NCBI RefSeq assembly: GCF_035917415.1
Contig: NZ_CP109073.1
Location: forward strand, 3,122,501-3,186,500
Direction of reading: 5' to 3'
DNA: 64,000 nucleotides
Source of the DNA: Streptomyces sp. NBC_01803
Lineage (GTDB): Bacteria > Actinomycetota > Actinomycetes > Streptomycetales > Streptomycetaceae
The position numbers and the translations under genes were made by a program. Below are positions 37,538 to 45,150 of this stretch, in pieces. A model generated the notes under the pieces. The model was not told the DNA's origin and did no database searches. It worked only from the letters and a program-made list of their open reading frames with translations. Each line of letters opens with the position of its first letter. Positions within the stretch are counted from its first letter, which is position 1.

Positions 37538-37654
37538 CAGGACTCACGCCCGCCGGCCCCCGGATCGGCGCCGCCGACACGGGCCCGGGCGGGTCGTAGG
37601 GCTCGCGGGGAAAAGCAGTCGCCGCGGGGGGCGGGGTCGGCCACGCTGGAGGCC

Positions 37655-37804
37655 GTGACGTCCACGCCCGTCGCCCGCGGGGAGATCCGGCGGATCGCCA
37701 CCGCGAGCGACGGCCCGGCCGAGATCCTGGTCCGCAGGGCAGGCGGCGGCCGGGTCACCGTCGCGAACACCGGCGAGGTCAGGGCCGTTCCCTGGACGGA
37801 GTGA
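37655..37804 (+). CDS. Possible 49-residue hypothetical protein
   Basis: A short GTG-initiated frame reads MTSTPVARGEIRRIATASDG and ends VRAVPWTE. GGAGG sits just 2 bases before the GTG. Its composition is protein-like, but no family is recognised, and it overlaps the 3' end of the MFS gene by 26 bases. It may be a real small gene or a fragment. Confidence 0.35.
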   Translation: MTSTPVARGEIRRIATASDGPAEILVRRAGGGRVTVANTGEVRAVPWTE

Positions 37805-39038
37805 CGGCCATCGGCTCCACCCCGGCCCTGGCCCTGGCCCCGGAGGCGACGACCGCGCCGCTCCGCCGGGACGCGCCGCGCCGTTCCATCCGCGCCGCGA
37901 CCACAGCGAGCACCAGGGCGCTCGCCGCCATCGCCGCGCCGACCAGGTTCGGGAGGGTCTCGCCGCCGCCCGCGGCGAGCACCAGCCCGCCGAACCAGGC
38001 GGCGATGGCGTTGCCCAGGTTGAACGCCCCGATGTTCACGGCCGACGCCAGCGTCGGCGCCTGAGCCGCGTTGTCCAGGATCCGCTTCTGCAGCGGCGGC
38101 ACGGCCGCGAAGCCGAAGGCGCCGATCAGCGGCAGCGTCACCGCCGCCGCGACCTTGTCGTGCGCGGTGAAGGTGAACGCCGCCAGCGCCAGCGCCAGCG
38201 CGCCCAGCGACGCGTACAGCATCGGCATCAGCGCGCGGTCCGCGTACCGGCCGCCGACCAGGTTCCCGGCGACCAGCCCGACGCCGAAGAGGACCAGCAG
38301 CCAGGTGACGCTGCTCTCCGCGTAGCCGGCGGCGTCGGTCATCATCGGCGCGATGTAGGTGATCGCGGCGAAGACGCCGCCGAAGCCGAGAACGGTCATC
38401 GCCATGGCGAGCAGCACCTGCGCGTTGCGGAACGCCGCCAGTTCGCCCCGCAGTCCGCCGCCGGACGCCCGCTCGGCGGGTGAGGGGTCCCCGGCGCCGT
38501 CGGGCACGAGCGCGGCGACGCCGATCAGCGCCACGACGCCGACGACCGTGATCGCGGCGAAGGTCAGCCGCCAGCTCACCTGCTGGCCCAGCAGGGTGCC
38601 GGCGGGCACGCCGACCACGTTGGCCACGGTCAGCCCGGTGAACATCAGGGCGATGGCCCCGGCCCGCCGCTCCGGCGCGACCAGGGTGGCGGCCACCACC
38701 GAGCCGATGCCGAAGAAGGCGCCGTGCGCGAGCGAGGCGATCACCCGCCCGGTCAGCAGGACGCCGAAGGCGGGGGCGACGGCGGAGACCGCGTTCCCCG
38801 CGATGAACAGGACCATCATCAGCATCAGCATCCGCTTGCGGGACACCTTGGCACCGGCGATGGCCAGGACCGGTGCGCCGATCATGACGCCGAGCGCGTA
38901 GCCGGAGGCGGTGAAGCCGGCGGTGGGGACGGACACGCCGAACTCGTCGGAGATCTCCGGCAGCAGGCCCGTGACGACGAATTCCGTGGTGCCGATCCCG
39001 AAGGCTCCGATGGCCAGGGCCAAGAGCGCGAGTGGCAT
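37779..39038 (-). CDS. MFS drug exporter (AraJ/chloramphenicol-type DHA1)
   Basis: A 419-residue 12-helix transporter. It begins MPLALLALAIGAFGIGTTEF and has the motif-A-like loop (AIAGAKVSRKRMLML) and GALIGLTVANVVGVPAGTLL-type motif C sequence around residue 140. The ATG at 39038 follows GGGAGGG by 7 bases and beats the longer frame. It diverges from a MarR regulator, the usual arrangement for a repressed efflux pump. Confidence 0.88.
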   Translation of the reverse strand: MPLALLALAIGAFGIGTTEFVVTGLLPEISDEFGVSVPTAGFTASGYALGVMIGAPVLAIAGAKVSRKRMLMLMMVLFIAGNAVSAVAPAFGVLLTGRVIASLAHGAFFGIGSVVAATLVAPERRAGAIALMFTGLTVANVVGVPAGTLLGQQVSWRLTFAAITVVGVVALIGVAALVPDGAGDPSPAERASGGGLRGELAAFRNAQVLLAMAMTVLGFGGVFAAITYIAPMMTDAAGYAESSVTWLLVLFGVGLVAGNLVGGRYADRALMPMLYASLGALALALAAFTFTAHDKVAAAVTLPLIGAFGFAAVPPLQKRILDNAAQAPTLASAVNIGAFNLGNAIAAWFGGLVLAAGGGETLPNLVGAAMAASALVLAVVAARMERRGASRRSGAVVASGARARAGVEPMAVTPSRERP

Positions 39039-39090
39039 GAGCCGACCCTCCCAGGTCTGTGCAGACAAGCATTACCGGCCTAGACAATAA

Positions 39091-39113
39091 TTGCAGACGC
39101 CCTATACATGCAA
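39091..39113. promoter_or_regulatory. Candidate MarR operator between divergent MFS and marR genes
   Basis: The inverted repeat TTGCA-N13-TGCAA lies midway in the 149-base spacer, which is notably AT-richer than its surroundings. It is placed to block both promoters. The assignment is inferred from position and symmetry. Confidence 0.45.
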
Positions 39114-39187
39114 GCGCGGACTATTTCGCCGATGAGCTAGGCTGAAGAGGCGCCGACGAGGGCGACGAGGAATGACAGGGAGAGGCG

Positions 39188-39643
39188 ATGACACGTCCGG
39201 ATCCGGGCCTCGCCCAGGGCTGGTGTGCCCTGTCCGCGCTGCACGACCGCATCGAGGCGCACATCGAGCGCGCGCTCCAGACAGGCCACGGGCTCAGCGT
39301 CCGCGAGTTCTCCGTGTTGAACGTCCTCAGTCAGCAGCACGACGGCGACGGCGGCCACTTCCGGATGAACCAGCTGGCCGACGCGGTCGTCCTCAGCCAG
39401 AGCGCCACCACCCGCCTGGTCAACCGCCTGGAGGACCGCGGCCTGCTCACGCGCTACCTGTGCGCCACCGACCGGCGCGGCATCTACGCGGATGTCACCG
39501 AGGCCGGCCGCCGGCTTCTCGAAGAGGCCCGTCCGACGAACGACACGGCCCTGCGCGAAGCCCTCGACCAGGCCGAACGGCGCGCGGCCCTCGCCCCGCT
39601 GGTGGCGGCGGTCCGCACGTCGCAGTTCGACCCGGCCGGCTAG
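39188..39643 (+). CDS. MarR-family transcriptional regulator
   Basis: A 151-residue winged-helix repressor. The recognition helix and wing are seen in MNQLADAVVLSQSATTRLVN, RLEDRGLLTRYLCATDRRG and VTEAG. GGGAGAGG lies just upstream of the ATG. It probably represses itself and the divergent MFS exporter until a ligand binds. Confidence 0.92.
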   Translation: MTRPDPGLAQGWCALSALHDRIEAHIERALQTGHGLSVREFSVLNVLSQQHDGDGGHFRMNQLADAVVLSQSATTRLVNRLEDRGLLTRYLCATDRRGIYADVTEAGRRLLEEARPTNDTALREALDQAERRAALAPLVAAVRTSQFDPAG

Positions 39644-39751
39644 TCCCGGCCAGTCCCGCTCGCGGGGAGCGGCGGCGCGCGACGCGCCGCCGCCCGCCGA
39701 CGTCCGATTCATTCAAGGCCCCCCGCCCGCGCGGCACCTGGGCTGCGGGGC

Positions 39752-39808
39752 ATGACACCTCGACTCGATCTCATCGGCATCGTCACCGACGACCTCGCCG
39801 CCTCGGGT
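39752..39808 (+). pseudogene. N-terminal fragment of a VOC-family gene
   Basis: From the ATG at 39752 the frame gives MTPRLDLIGIVTDDLAAS, the canonical beginning of a VOC/glyoxalase protein (normally continuing LxFYRRLGLD). After codon 18 the similarity ends in a low-complexity stretch. It marks one side of a break point next to the biosynthetic gene run. Confidence 0.55.
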
Positions 39809-39859
39809 TCGAGTCGCGCGAGGCCCCCCTCGCCCCGCCCGACCCCGGGACAAGAGGCG

Positions 39860-39978
39860 GGTGATGTCGCGCCGGGCCCCGGGGCGCGGGCCGGCCGCTG
39901 CCGGCCCGCGCCCGCGCGCCGCCACCGACCGCCGGCGCGACCGCGGGTTCCGGTCGCCCCGATCACCAAGATCCTCAT
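39860..39978 (-). pseudogene. N-terminal fragment of an NmrA/NAD(P)-binding protein gene
   Basis: The minus-strand frame from ATG 39978 reads MRILVIGATGTRGRAGG, matching the Rossmann start MRILVIGATGTVG of NmrA-like proteins, then becomes Arg/Ala-rich without similarity. Only the first strand and glycine loop remain. Its orientation faces the VOC fragment, so two genes are cut near the same point. Confidence 0.5.
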
Positions 39979-40042
39979 GGCCTCCGGCCTCGCACACGCC
40001 CCACCTCGGCCACCCCGCGCCCGATCGCCACCCATGCCCGAT

Positions 40043-40071
40043 TTGCGGGTATATGGGGGGCGGGTTAGAAC
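40043..40071 (+). promoter_or_regulatory. Candidate promoter of the biosynthetic gene run
   Basis: TTGCGG (40043-40048) and TAGAAC (40066-40071) are separated by 17 bases and resemble HrdB-type -35 and -10 boxes. The distance to the first ATG (40114) is 42 bases, and an AGGGA site lies about 7 bases before that ATG. Confidence 0.55.
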
Positions 40072-40113
40072 AGAGGCACCAGCGAGGGGGACCGCCGCAC
40101 CCAGGGACAGACC

Positions 40114-41154
40114 ATGCCCGACAGCGAGTTCCAGGCACTCCCCGGCGGCCCGCCCGCCCCCCTCACGCCCGTCGTCACCTTCCAGCTCTCCGTCGATGGT
40201 CTCCCGGGCCACCTGTGGCTGAAGCTCGAATCGCACAACGCCCACGGCTCCGTCAAGGACCGCACCGCCCGGGCGCTGTGGCGGGACGTCGCCGAACGGA
40301 TAGATCCCGACGCCGGGATCATCGAATCCACCTCGGGCAACCTCGGCGTCGCCCTGGCCGCCCTCGCCGCCTCCCACGGCGTCCCGTTCACCGCCGTCAT
40401 GGACCCCCGCAGCCCCGCCTCCCTCGTCGCCGCCATCCGCGCGCTGCGCGGACACGTCATCACCGTCGACCGGCCCGACGGCGCCGGTGGCTACCTCCTC
40501 AGCCGCCTCGCCCACATCCGCGAACGGCTCGCCGCGCAGCCCCGTCTCGTCTGGCCCAACCAGTACGCCAACCCGGCCAACCCCCGCGCCCACACCCAGG
40601 GCACCGCCCCCGAGCTGCGGGCCCAGACCCACGGCCGCCCCGCCCGCGTCCTCGTCGCCGTCTCCACCGGCGGCACCCTCGCGGGCTTCCGCGACTACCT
40701 CACCGCCGCCCGCCCCGACTGGGAGCTGATCGGCGTCGACATCACCGGCTCCGCCGCCCTCGGCGGTCCTCCCGGCCCCCGCGTCCTGTCCGGTATCGGC
40801 GCCAGCCGGCCGTCCGCGTTCCTCCCGGGCGGCTACCGCCAGGCCGTGCACGTCAGCCCGCGGGACGCGGTCGGCGCCTGCCTGTGGCTCGCCGACACCA
40901 CCGGCATCACCGTCGGCGCCAGCTCCGGCGCGCTGATCGCCGCCGCCCTGCGCATGTTCCGCGCCGGCCCCGGCCGCACCGACATCGCCTGCCTGTGTCC
41001 CGACGGCGGCGACCACTACCGGGAGACCGTCTACTCCCCGCGCTGGCGGCGGCTCAACGGCATCACCCCCACCGACATCGCCCGCGGTATCCACGTCGTC
41101 GGCGCCGGCCGACCCCCCGTACCCACCCCCACCGGCACCGGAGGGGCTCCATGA
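40114..41154 (+). CDS. SbnA-like PLP-dependent amino acid synthase
   Basis: A 346-residue fold-type II (cysteine synthase superfamily) enzyme. The cofactor Lys is residue 48 in GSVKDR, followed by ESTSGNLGVALA for the substrate carboxylate and VSTGGTLAGF for the PLP phosphate. SVKDR and STSGNLG are closer to SbnA-type synthases than to housekeeping CysK (KxR-SVKxR, TSGNTG). SbnA joins O-phosphoserine with glutamate to give an intermediate that SbnB oxidises to L-2,3-diaminopropionate. The stop overlaps the next gene by 4 bases. Confidence 0.85.
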   Translation: MPDSEFQALPGGPPAPLTPVVTFQLSVDGLPGHLWLKLESHNAHGSVKDRTARALWRDVAERIDPDAGIIESTSGNLGVALAALAASHGVPFTAVMDPRSPASLVAAIRALRGHVITVDRPDGAGGYLLSRLAHIRERLAAQPRLVWPNQYANPANPRAHTQGTAPELRAQTHGRPARVLVAVSTGGTLAGFRDYLTAARPDWELIGVDITGSAALGGPPGPRVLSGIGASRPSAFLPGGYRQAVHVSPRDAVGACLWLADTTGITVGASSGALIAAALRMFRAGPGRTDIACLCPDGGDHYRETVYSPRWRRLNGITPTDIARGIHVVGAGRPPVPTPTGTGGAP

Positions 41155-42089
41155 AGCCGGGCGACGCGCCACGCCCCGCCGCACGCGACTGGTACGGCCG
41201 GGCGGGCGTCCGCACCGGCCCGCGCCGCCGCCTCGGCGACGAACTCGACGCCGGCCGCCTCTACTTCCCCCCCGACCTGGTGCCTTACCACGACCACCCC
41301 CTGGTCCGGGCCCTGCCCGCGCCACGCCGCGCCGAACTCCTCGCCCGCCACCTCTTCCACTACCTCTCGTTCACCGCCCACTTCGAGACCCGCGTCGTCA
41401 ACCGCGCCACCGAACGCATCGCCGGCGGACGCAGCGGCGTCGACACCGGCACCGACGTGCGCCTCGACGCCTACCGCATCTACTGCGACGAGGGCTACCA
41501 CTCCCTCTACAGCCTCGACGTCATCGACCAGATCTCCACCGCCACCGGCATCACCCCCCTGCCCTACGCCTTCGACCCGTTCCTCCGCCGTCTCGACGCC
41601 ACCGGCGCCCAGGCCCTTCCCGACAGCCCCGTCCTCGCCCAGCTCCTCCAGGTCGTCGTCTTCGAGACCCTCATCACCGGCATCCTCAACGACGTCCCCA
41701 AGGACCCCCGCGTCCTGACCGTGGTCCGCGACATCGTCCGCGACCACGCCAAGGACGAGGGCTGGCACCACGCCTTCTTCTCCCGCTTCTTCCGCGACCT
41801 GTGGGCCCAGCAACCCCCCGCCCGCCGCGCCCGGATCGCCCGCTGCGCCCCCGCCCTGATCCGCTCCAGCCTGCACCCCGACCCGCGCCCCGTGCGCGAC
41901 TCCCTCACCGCCGCCGGGCTGACCCCGGCCGCCGCCGAGGACGTCCTGCGCGACGCCTACGCCCCCGACCGCGTCAACGCCTCCATCCGCGTGACCGCCC
42001 GGCACACCGTCCGCCTCTTCGAGGAGGCCGGCGCCCTCGACGTCCCCGGTGGCCGCGACGCCTTCCACGCCGCGGAGCTCCTCGGATGA
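41151..42089 (+). CDS. AurF-family diiron N-oxygenase
   Basis: A 312-residue helical protein carrying all seven metal ligands of p-aminobenzoate N-oxygenase AurF in matching spacing: E79 (HFETRVVN), E114 and H117 (DEGYHSLY), E172 (VVFETLITG), H199, E203 and H206 (DHAKDEGWHH). AurF oxidises an amine stepwise to hydroxylamine, nitroso and nitro. Here the likely substrate is an amine made by the neighbouring SbnA/SbnB enzymes, or a later derivative; that is inferred. It overlaps both neighbours by 4 bases. Confidence 0.85.
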   Translation: MKPGDAPRPAARDWYGRAGVRTGPRRRLGDELDAGRLYFPPDLVPYHDHPLVRALPAPRRAELLARHLFHYLSFTAHFETRVVNRATERIAGGRSGVDTGTDVRLDAYRIYCDEGYHSLYSLDVIDQISTATGITPLPYAFDPFLRRLDATGAQALPDSPVLAQLLQVVVFETLITGILNDVPKDPRVLTVVRDIVRDHAKDEGWHHAFFSRFFRDLWAQQPPARRARIARCAPALIRSSLHPDPRPVRDSLTAAGLTPAAAEDVLRDAYAPDRVNASIRVTARHTVRLFEEAGALDVPGGRDAFHAAELLG

Positions 42090-43090
42090 CCGCGCCGCCC
42101 GGCCTGCTCTGCCTCGACCGCGACGCCATCCGCGCCTGCGCCGCCGAGGTCGACCTGTGCGCCGTCGTCGAACACGTCCTGCGCCGACACGCCGAGGGCC
42201 GCGTCACCCTCCCCGCCGAGAGTTACCTGCCCTGGACCAACAGCGAGGGCGCCGCCTGCCGCTGCCTCGCCATGCCCGGCGCGGTCGAGAACGACGACGG
42301 ACCGGCCACGTTCGGCCTCAAGCTGATCAACGCCGCCACCAGCAACCCCGCCCACGGCCACGAACGCGCCACCGGCGTCGCCTTCCTCTTCGACCCGGAG
42401 ACCGCCCGCCCCCGCCTCCTCGCCGAAGCCGGCTGGCTCAGCGCCGCCCGCACCGCCGCCTACACCATGGTCAGCCTCACCCACCTCGGCCCCCGCCACT
42501 GGGACGCCATGACCCTCGTCGGCTGCGGCGCCCTCGCCCGCGCCCACATCGAGTTCGCCGCCCGCGCCTTCCCCCGCGCCACCCACCTCCACCTCCACGA
42601 CCTCGCCCGCCCCCGCGCCGAGGCCCTCGCGGACTGGACCCACCGGCACCACCCCCGGCTCACCCCCCACGTCCACGACGACCCGCGCGACGCCGTCCGG
42701 GCCGCCACCGTCCTCGTCCTCACGACCACCAGCGACCGGGGCTACCTGCCCGCCGCCTGGCCGCTGCCCGGCACGTTCATCGCCCACGTCTCCCTGGACG
42801 ACCTGCTGCCCGAGGTGTTCCACACCGCGCAGGGCCTGTTCGTCGACGACGTCGGGCTCGTCACCGACAACCCCCGCCGCGTCCTCGGCGGCCTGATCCG
42901 CGACGGCGAGATCACCCCCGACGGCACCCTCGGCCAGGTCCTCACCGGCCGCGTCCCCGCGATCCGGCCCACCACCGGCCATGTCGTCAGCAACCCCTTC
43001 GGGATGGCCATCCTCGACGTCGGCCTCCTCGACGCCCTCCACCACATCGCGCGCGCCAAGGGCCACGGGCACGAGATCGGCCTGCTGTGA
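42086..43090 (+). CDS. SbnB-like ornithine cyclodeaminase/mu-crystallin family dehydrogenase
   Basis: A 334-residue NAD(P)-dependent enzyme. The nucleotide site is LVGCGALARAHIEFA (GxGxxA, about residues 150-165). KLINAATSNPAHG and LLAEAGWLSAARTAAYTMVS match the substrate loop of SbnB-type members. In staphyloferrin B biosynthesis, SbnB oxidatively splits the SbnA product into L-2,3-diaminopropionate and 2-oxoglutarate. Co-occurrence and 4-base coupling with an SbnA-like gene support that role over ornithine cyclisation. Confidence 0.85.
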   Translation: MTAPPGLLCLDRDAIRACAAEVDLCAVVEHVLRRHAEGRVTLPAESYLPWTNSEGAACRCLAMPGAVENDDGPATFGLKLINAATSNPAHGHERATGVAFLFDPETARPRLLAEAGWLSAARTAAYTMVSLTHLGPRHWDAMTLVGCGALARAHIEFAARAFPRATHLHLHDLARPRAEALADWTHRHHPRLTPHVHDDPRDAVRAATVLVLTTTSDRGYLPAAWPLPGTFIAHVSLDDLLPEVFHTAQGLFVDDVGLVTDNPRRVLGGLIRDGEITPDGTLGQVLTGRVPAIRPTTGHVVSNPFGMAILDVGLLDALHHIARAKGHGHEIGLL

Positions 43091-43276
43091 CACCCCCGCC
43101 GCGCGGCCCCACGAACGCGCGGCGACATGACCGCGCGGCCACACGACCACGCAGCCGCACGATCACCAGCCACACGAGGGCACAACCGCACGACCGCGCC
43201 GGCCACACGACCGTGCGGCCACATCCCAGGCAGCGCCATCTCCCCCGCAGCACCATCTCCTCAGAAGGGAAGCCCC
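43091..43276. repeat. C-rich spacer with short direct repeats
   Basis: This is the only real gap (186 bases) in the five-gene run. GGCCACACGACC occurs at 43137-43148 and 43201-43212, and variants such as AGCCACACGA and CCGCACGA(T/C)C recur between them. No hairpin terminator is obvious. It may hold an internal regulatory element for the last two genes, or be a junction between two joined blocks. Confidence 0.5.
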
Positions 43277-44218
43277 ATGGACGACACCCCCGCCACCGGC
43301 CTGTTCTCCCTCGCCGAGCTGCGCCCGGACACCCTCACCGGCCTCGTCCGCCGCTCCGCCGCGCTCCACCGCGACCCCCGCGCCCACGACCGCCCCCTCG
43401 ACGGCCGGGCGGCGGGCGTCCTGTTCACCCGGACCTCCACCCGCACCCGCACCGCGTTCACCGTCGGCGCCCTCCGGCTGGGCGCCACCCCCGTCACCTA
43501 CGGCCCCGACGACCTCCAGCTCAACACCGGGGAGACCCTCACCGACACCGGCCGCGTCCTCGGCGCCATGCTCGACCTCCTCGTCGCCCGCACCGCCGGA
43601 CCCCTCGCCGACCTCCGCGCCCTCGCCCGCGCCGGCCGGCTCCCCGTCGTCAACGCCATGGCCGCCGAGGAACACCCCACCCAGGCCCTCGCCGACCTCG
43701 CCACCCTCACCACCGCCTTCGGCGACGACCTCACCGGCATCCGCCTGCTCTACGTGGGCGAGGGCAACAACACGGCCGTCGCCCTCGCCCACGCCCTCGC
43801 CGCCGTCCCCGGCGCCCACGCCACCTTCGCGAGCCCCGCCGGCTACGGCCTCCCCGAGACCGAGCTCAAGACCGCCACCCGCCGCGCCGGCACCACCGGC
43901 GCCGTCATCGAACAGATCCACGACCTCGGCCTCGCCCCCGGCCACATCGACGTGCTCTACACCAGCCGCTGGCAGACCACCGGCACCCGTAAGGCCGACC
44001 CCGACTGGCGCGAGAGCTTCCGCCCCTACCACGTCGACCGGCGTCTCCTCTCCCGCTGGCCCGGCGCCGCCTTCATGCACGACCTCCCCGCCCACCGCGG
44101 CGACGAGGTCGCCGGCGACGTCCTCGACGGCCCCGAGTCCCTCGCCTGGACCCAGGCCGCCATGAAGCTCCCCAGCGCCATGGCCGTCCTCGAATGGGCC
44201 GCCCCCACCCCTCACTGA
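43277..44218 (+). CDS. Carbamoyltransferase of the ornithine/aspartate transcarbamylase family, altered acceptor site
   Basis: A 313-residue protein. The carbamoyl-phosphate motifs are intact: STRTR (residues 54-58) and HPTQ (133-136). The ornithine-specific motifs are not: the catalytic-Cys loop HCLP is HDLP (268-271), the SMG loop is replaced by SRWQTTGT (230-237), and the usual C-terminal QAENR is QAAMK. It therefore should carbamoylate something other than ornithine, perhaps diaminopropionate or its N-oxidised form. AAGGGA lies 6 bases before the ATG. Confidence 0.85.
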   Translation: MDDTPATGLFSLAELRPDTLTGLVRRSAALHRDPRAHDRPLDGRAAGVLFTRTSTRTRTAFTVGALRLGATPVTYGPDDLQLNTGETLTDTGRVLGAMLDLLVARTAGPLADLRALARAGRLPVVNAMAAEEHPTQALADLATLTTAFGDDLTGIRLLYVGEGNNTAVALAHALAAVPGAHATFASPAGYGLPETELKTATRRAGTTGAVIEQIHDLGLAPGHIDVLYTSRWQTTGTRKADPDWRESFRPYHVDRRLLSRWPGAAFMHDLPAHRGDEVAGDVLDGPESLAWTQAAMKLPSAMAVLEWAAPTPH

Positions 44219-44229
44219 AGCGAGGCCCC

Positions 44230-45150
44230 ATGCTCAACCCCGCCCGCGTCCGCAGCTATCAGCACCTCACCGCAGGCGACCTCGTCCCTCCCACCTCACC
44301 CCGCGTCTTCTTCGAGCCCGCCGACACGGAGACCGGTGTCTGGGTCGCCCGCGATCTCATCACCGACGGCTGCTCCGTCCTCGATCTCGGCGCGGGCAGC
44401 GGCGCCGCGGCCGCCGCCATGGCCCGCGCCGGCGCCGCCCGCGTGCACGGCATCGACTCGGGCCGGGAGACCGTCGCCTGGGCCGCCGAGCACTACGCCT
44501 CCCCGGGCGGCGACCCCCGCGTCACCATCGCCCACGCCGACTTCGCCCGCCTCACCACCGAGGAACTGCTCGCCACCGCCCCCGCCCCGCTGCCCCGGCC
44601 CCTCGTGGTCACCAGCAACCCGCCCTACGTCCCGCTCGCCGAACGGGCCGACGCCCGGCGCCCCTCCATCAGCGGCGGACCGGACGGCCTCAAATGGGCC
44701 CCCGCGATCATCGGCCACGCCCGCGCGCTCGACAGCGACCTCGGCCTCACCATCGCCAGCTACTCCACCCCCCGCCGCGCCGTCCACCTCCTGCGCGACG
44801 CCGGATACCGCGTCCGCGGCATCACCCTCTGCCCCCTCCCCCTCGGCGAGTTCACCCTCCGCCATCTGGAGCGGATCCTCGCCCTCGAACAGAGCGGCGA
44901 AGCCGTCCTGTGGCGCCGCCCGGACGACCTCACCCCCGCCTACTTCATCCTGGGCCTCGCCTGCCGCCGCGCGCACCGCCATCCCGACGTGCCCGACCCG
45001 ACCGGCGACGACCTCATGCGCCTCCTGCGCACCGCCGCCCGCTCCCGCACCACCCGCCTCGAAACCCTCGACGCGCCCCGCCAGATCACCCACCACGTCC
45101 CGCTACGGGTCCTCGACCTCCCCGCCGCCACCGTCCGCACCCACTGGTGA
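44230..45150 (+). CDS. SAM-dependent methyltransferase with NPPY motif (PrmC/HemK-like)
   Basis: A 306-residue Rossmann methyltransferase. SAM motif I is LDLGAGSG (residues 51-58) and the catalytic NPPY is at 130-133 (TSNPPYVPLAERAD). NPPY enzymes methylate planar nitrogen groups such as glutamine amides or adenine N6; a carbamoyl or amide nitrogen in the pathway product would suit. The ATG at 44230 has GAAGCGAGG upstream and starts 11 bases after the carbamoyltransferase stop. Its 3' end overlaps the convergent ligase gene by 48 bases. Confidence 0.82.
   Translation: MLNPARVRSYQHLTAGDLVPPTSPRVFFEPADTETGVWVARDLITDGCSVLDLGAGSGAAAAAMARAGAARVHGIDSGRETVAWAAEHYASPGGDPRVTIAHADFARLTTEELLATAPAPLPRPLVVTSNPPYVPLAERADARRPSISGGPDGLKWAPAIIGHARALDSDLGLTIASYSTPRRAVHLLRDAGYRVRGITLCPLPLGEFTLRHLERILALEQSGEAVLWRRPDDLTPAYFILGLACRRAHRHPDVPDPTGDDLMRLLRTAARSRTTRLETLDAPRQITHHVPLRVLDLPAATVRTHW

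Noticed and set aside
40114..41154. Housekeeping cysteine synthase
   Set aside because: The SVKDR and STSGNLG motifs and its coupling to an SbnB-like gene fit SbnA better than CysK.
41031..42068. 345-codon Gly/Val/Glu-rich frame antisense to the N-oxygenase gene
   Set aside because: It mirrors the C-rich codon use of the cluster genes; the sense strand has all seven AurF ligands.
43277..44218. Housekeeping ArgF
   Set aside because: The HCLP cysteine and SMG loop are both missing, and no arginine genes are nearby.
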